Assembly (NCBI GenBank): GCA_902775835.1
Contig: CACYNZ010000286.1
Location: 1-5,984, forward strand
Length of the DNA stretch: 5,984 nt
From: an uncultured Eubacteriales bacterium
GTDB taxonomy: Bacteria > Bacillota_A > Clostridia > Christensenellales > Aristaeellaceae
Reading direction: 5' to 3'
Shown here in pieces: positions 5,979 to 5,984 of the stretch (positions within the stretch are counted from its first letter, which is position 1; each line of letters opens with the position of its first letter). The position numbers were made by a program, and so were the translations under genes. The notes below the pieces were generated by a model that ran no database searches, was not told where the DNA came from, and saw nothing but the letters and a program-made list of their open reading frames with translations.

Positions 5979-5984
5979 ATGCTT
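5979..5984 (+). CDS. Start of the next gene (two codons only)
   Basis: ATG CTT follows a strong ribosome binding site and a plausible promoter, so a new coding region starts here and runs out of the window. Nothing can be said about the product. Confidence 0.6.

Overview
The window appears to come from a GC-rich (high-50s % by eye) Gram-positive anaerobe of the Firmicutes, most likely class Clostridia. A Faecalibacterium/Subdoligranulum-like member of the Oscillospirales is a tentative guess from gene order and composition only. Every gene runs on the plus strand. The order HlyD-like protein, yggS (ylmE), sepF (ylmF), ylmH, divIVA is the Firmicutes division-associated cluster that lies downstream of ftsZ in Bacillus subtilis (ylmD-ylmE-sepF-ylmG-ylmH-divIVA). 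Here an HlyD-type protein stands in the ylmD position and there is no ylmG between sepF and ylmH.

Region 1 (1-1346): the 3' two-thirds or so of an HlyD-family adaptor-like protein, then a broken yggS. The yggS N-terminal part (PLP lysine, LQTNK motif) is in one frame and the C-terminal part (SMGMS motif) is in another. About 90-100 nt of the expected middle is missing, which fits one out-of-frame internal deletion. Region 2 (1375-3551): sepF with an unusually long Gln/Pro/Tyr-rich linker, ylmH starting on an ATGA overlap with the sepF stop, and divIVA after a 39-nt gap. A strong intrinsic terminator (3560-3586) closes the cluster. Region 3 (3602-5914): a 770-residue protein fusing an N-terminal PD-(D/E)XK (RecB/Cas4-type) nuclease-like domain to an XPD/DinG-type superfamily 2 helicase with a Cys-rich, probably Fe-S, insert. 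It starts only 15 nt after the terminator T-tract. Region 4 (5915-5984): a well-formed sigma-A-type promoter, a strong ribosome binding site and the first two codons of the next gene.

Functionally, SepF (FtsZ membrane anchor), DivIVA (curvature-sensing coiled coil) and YlmH (50S-binding S4 protein) form a growth/division module. YggS would normally add pyridoxal-phosphate homeostasis but looks inactivated here. The helicase-nuclease is a probable DNA-repair enzyme, apparently separate from the division operon. I see no tRNA, rRNA, CRISPR array, insertion sequence or attachment site. The most notable items are the yggS deletion, the SepF linker with a 45-nt periodic repeat, the nuclease-helicase fusion, and a possible alternative RNA fold at the terminator/helicase junction that would pair the helicase ribosome binding site.
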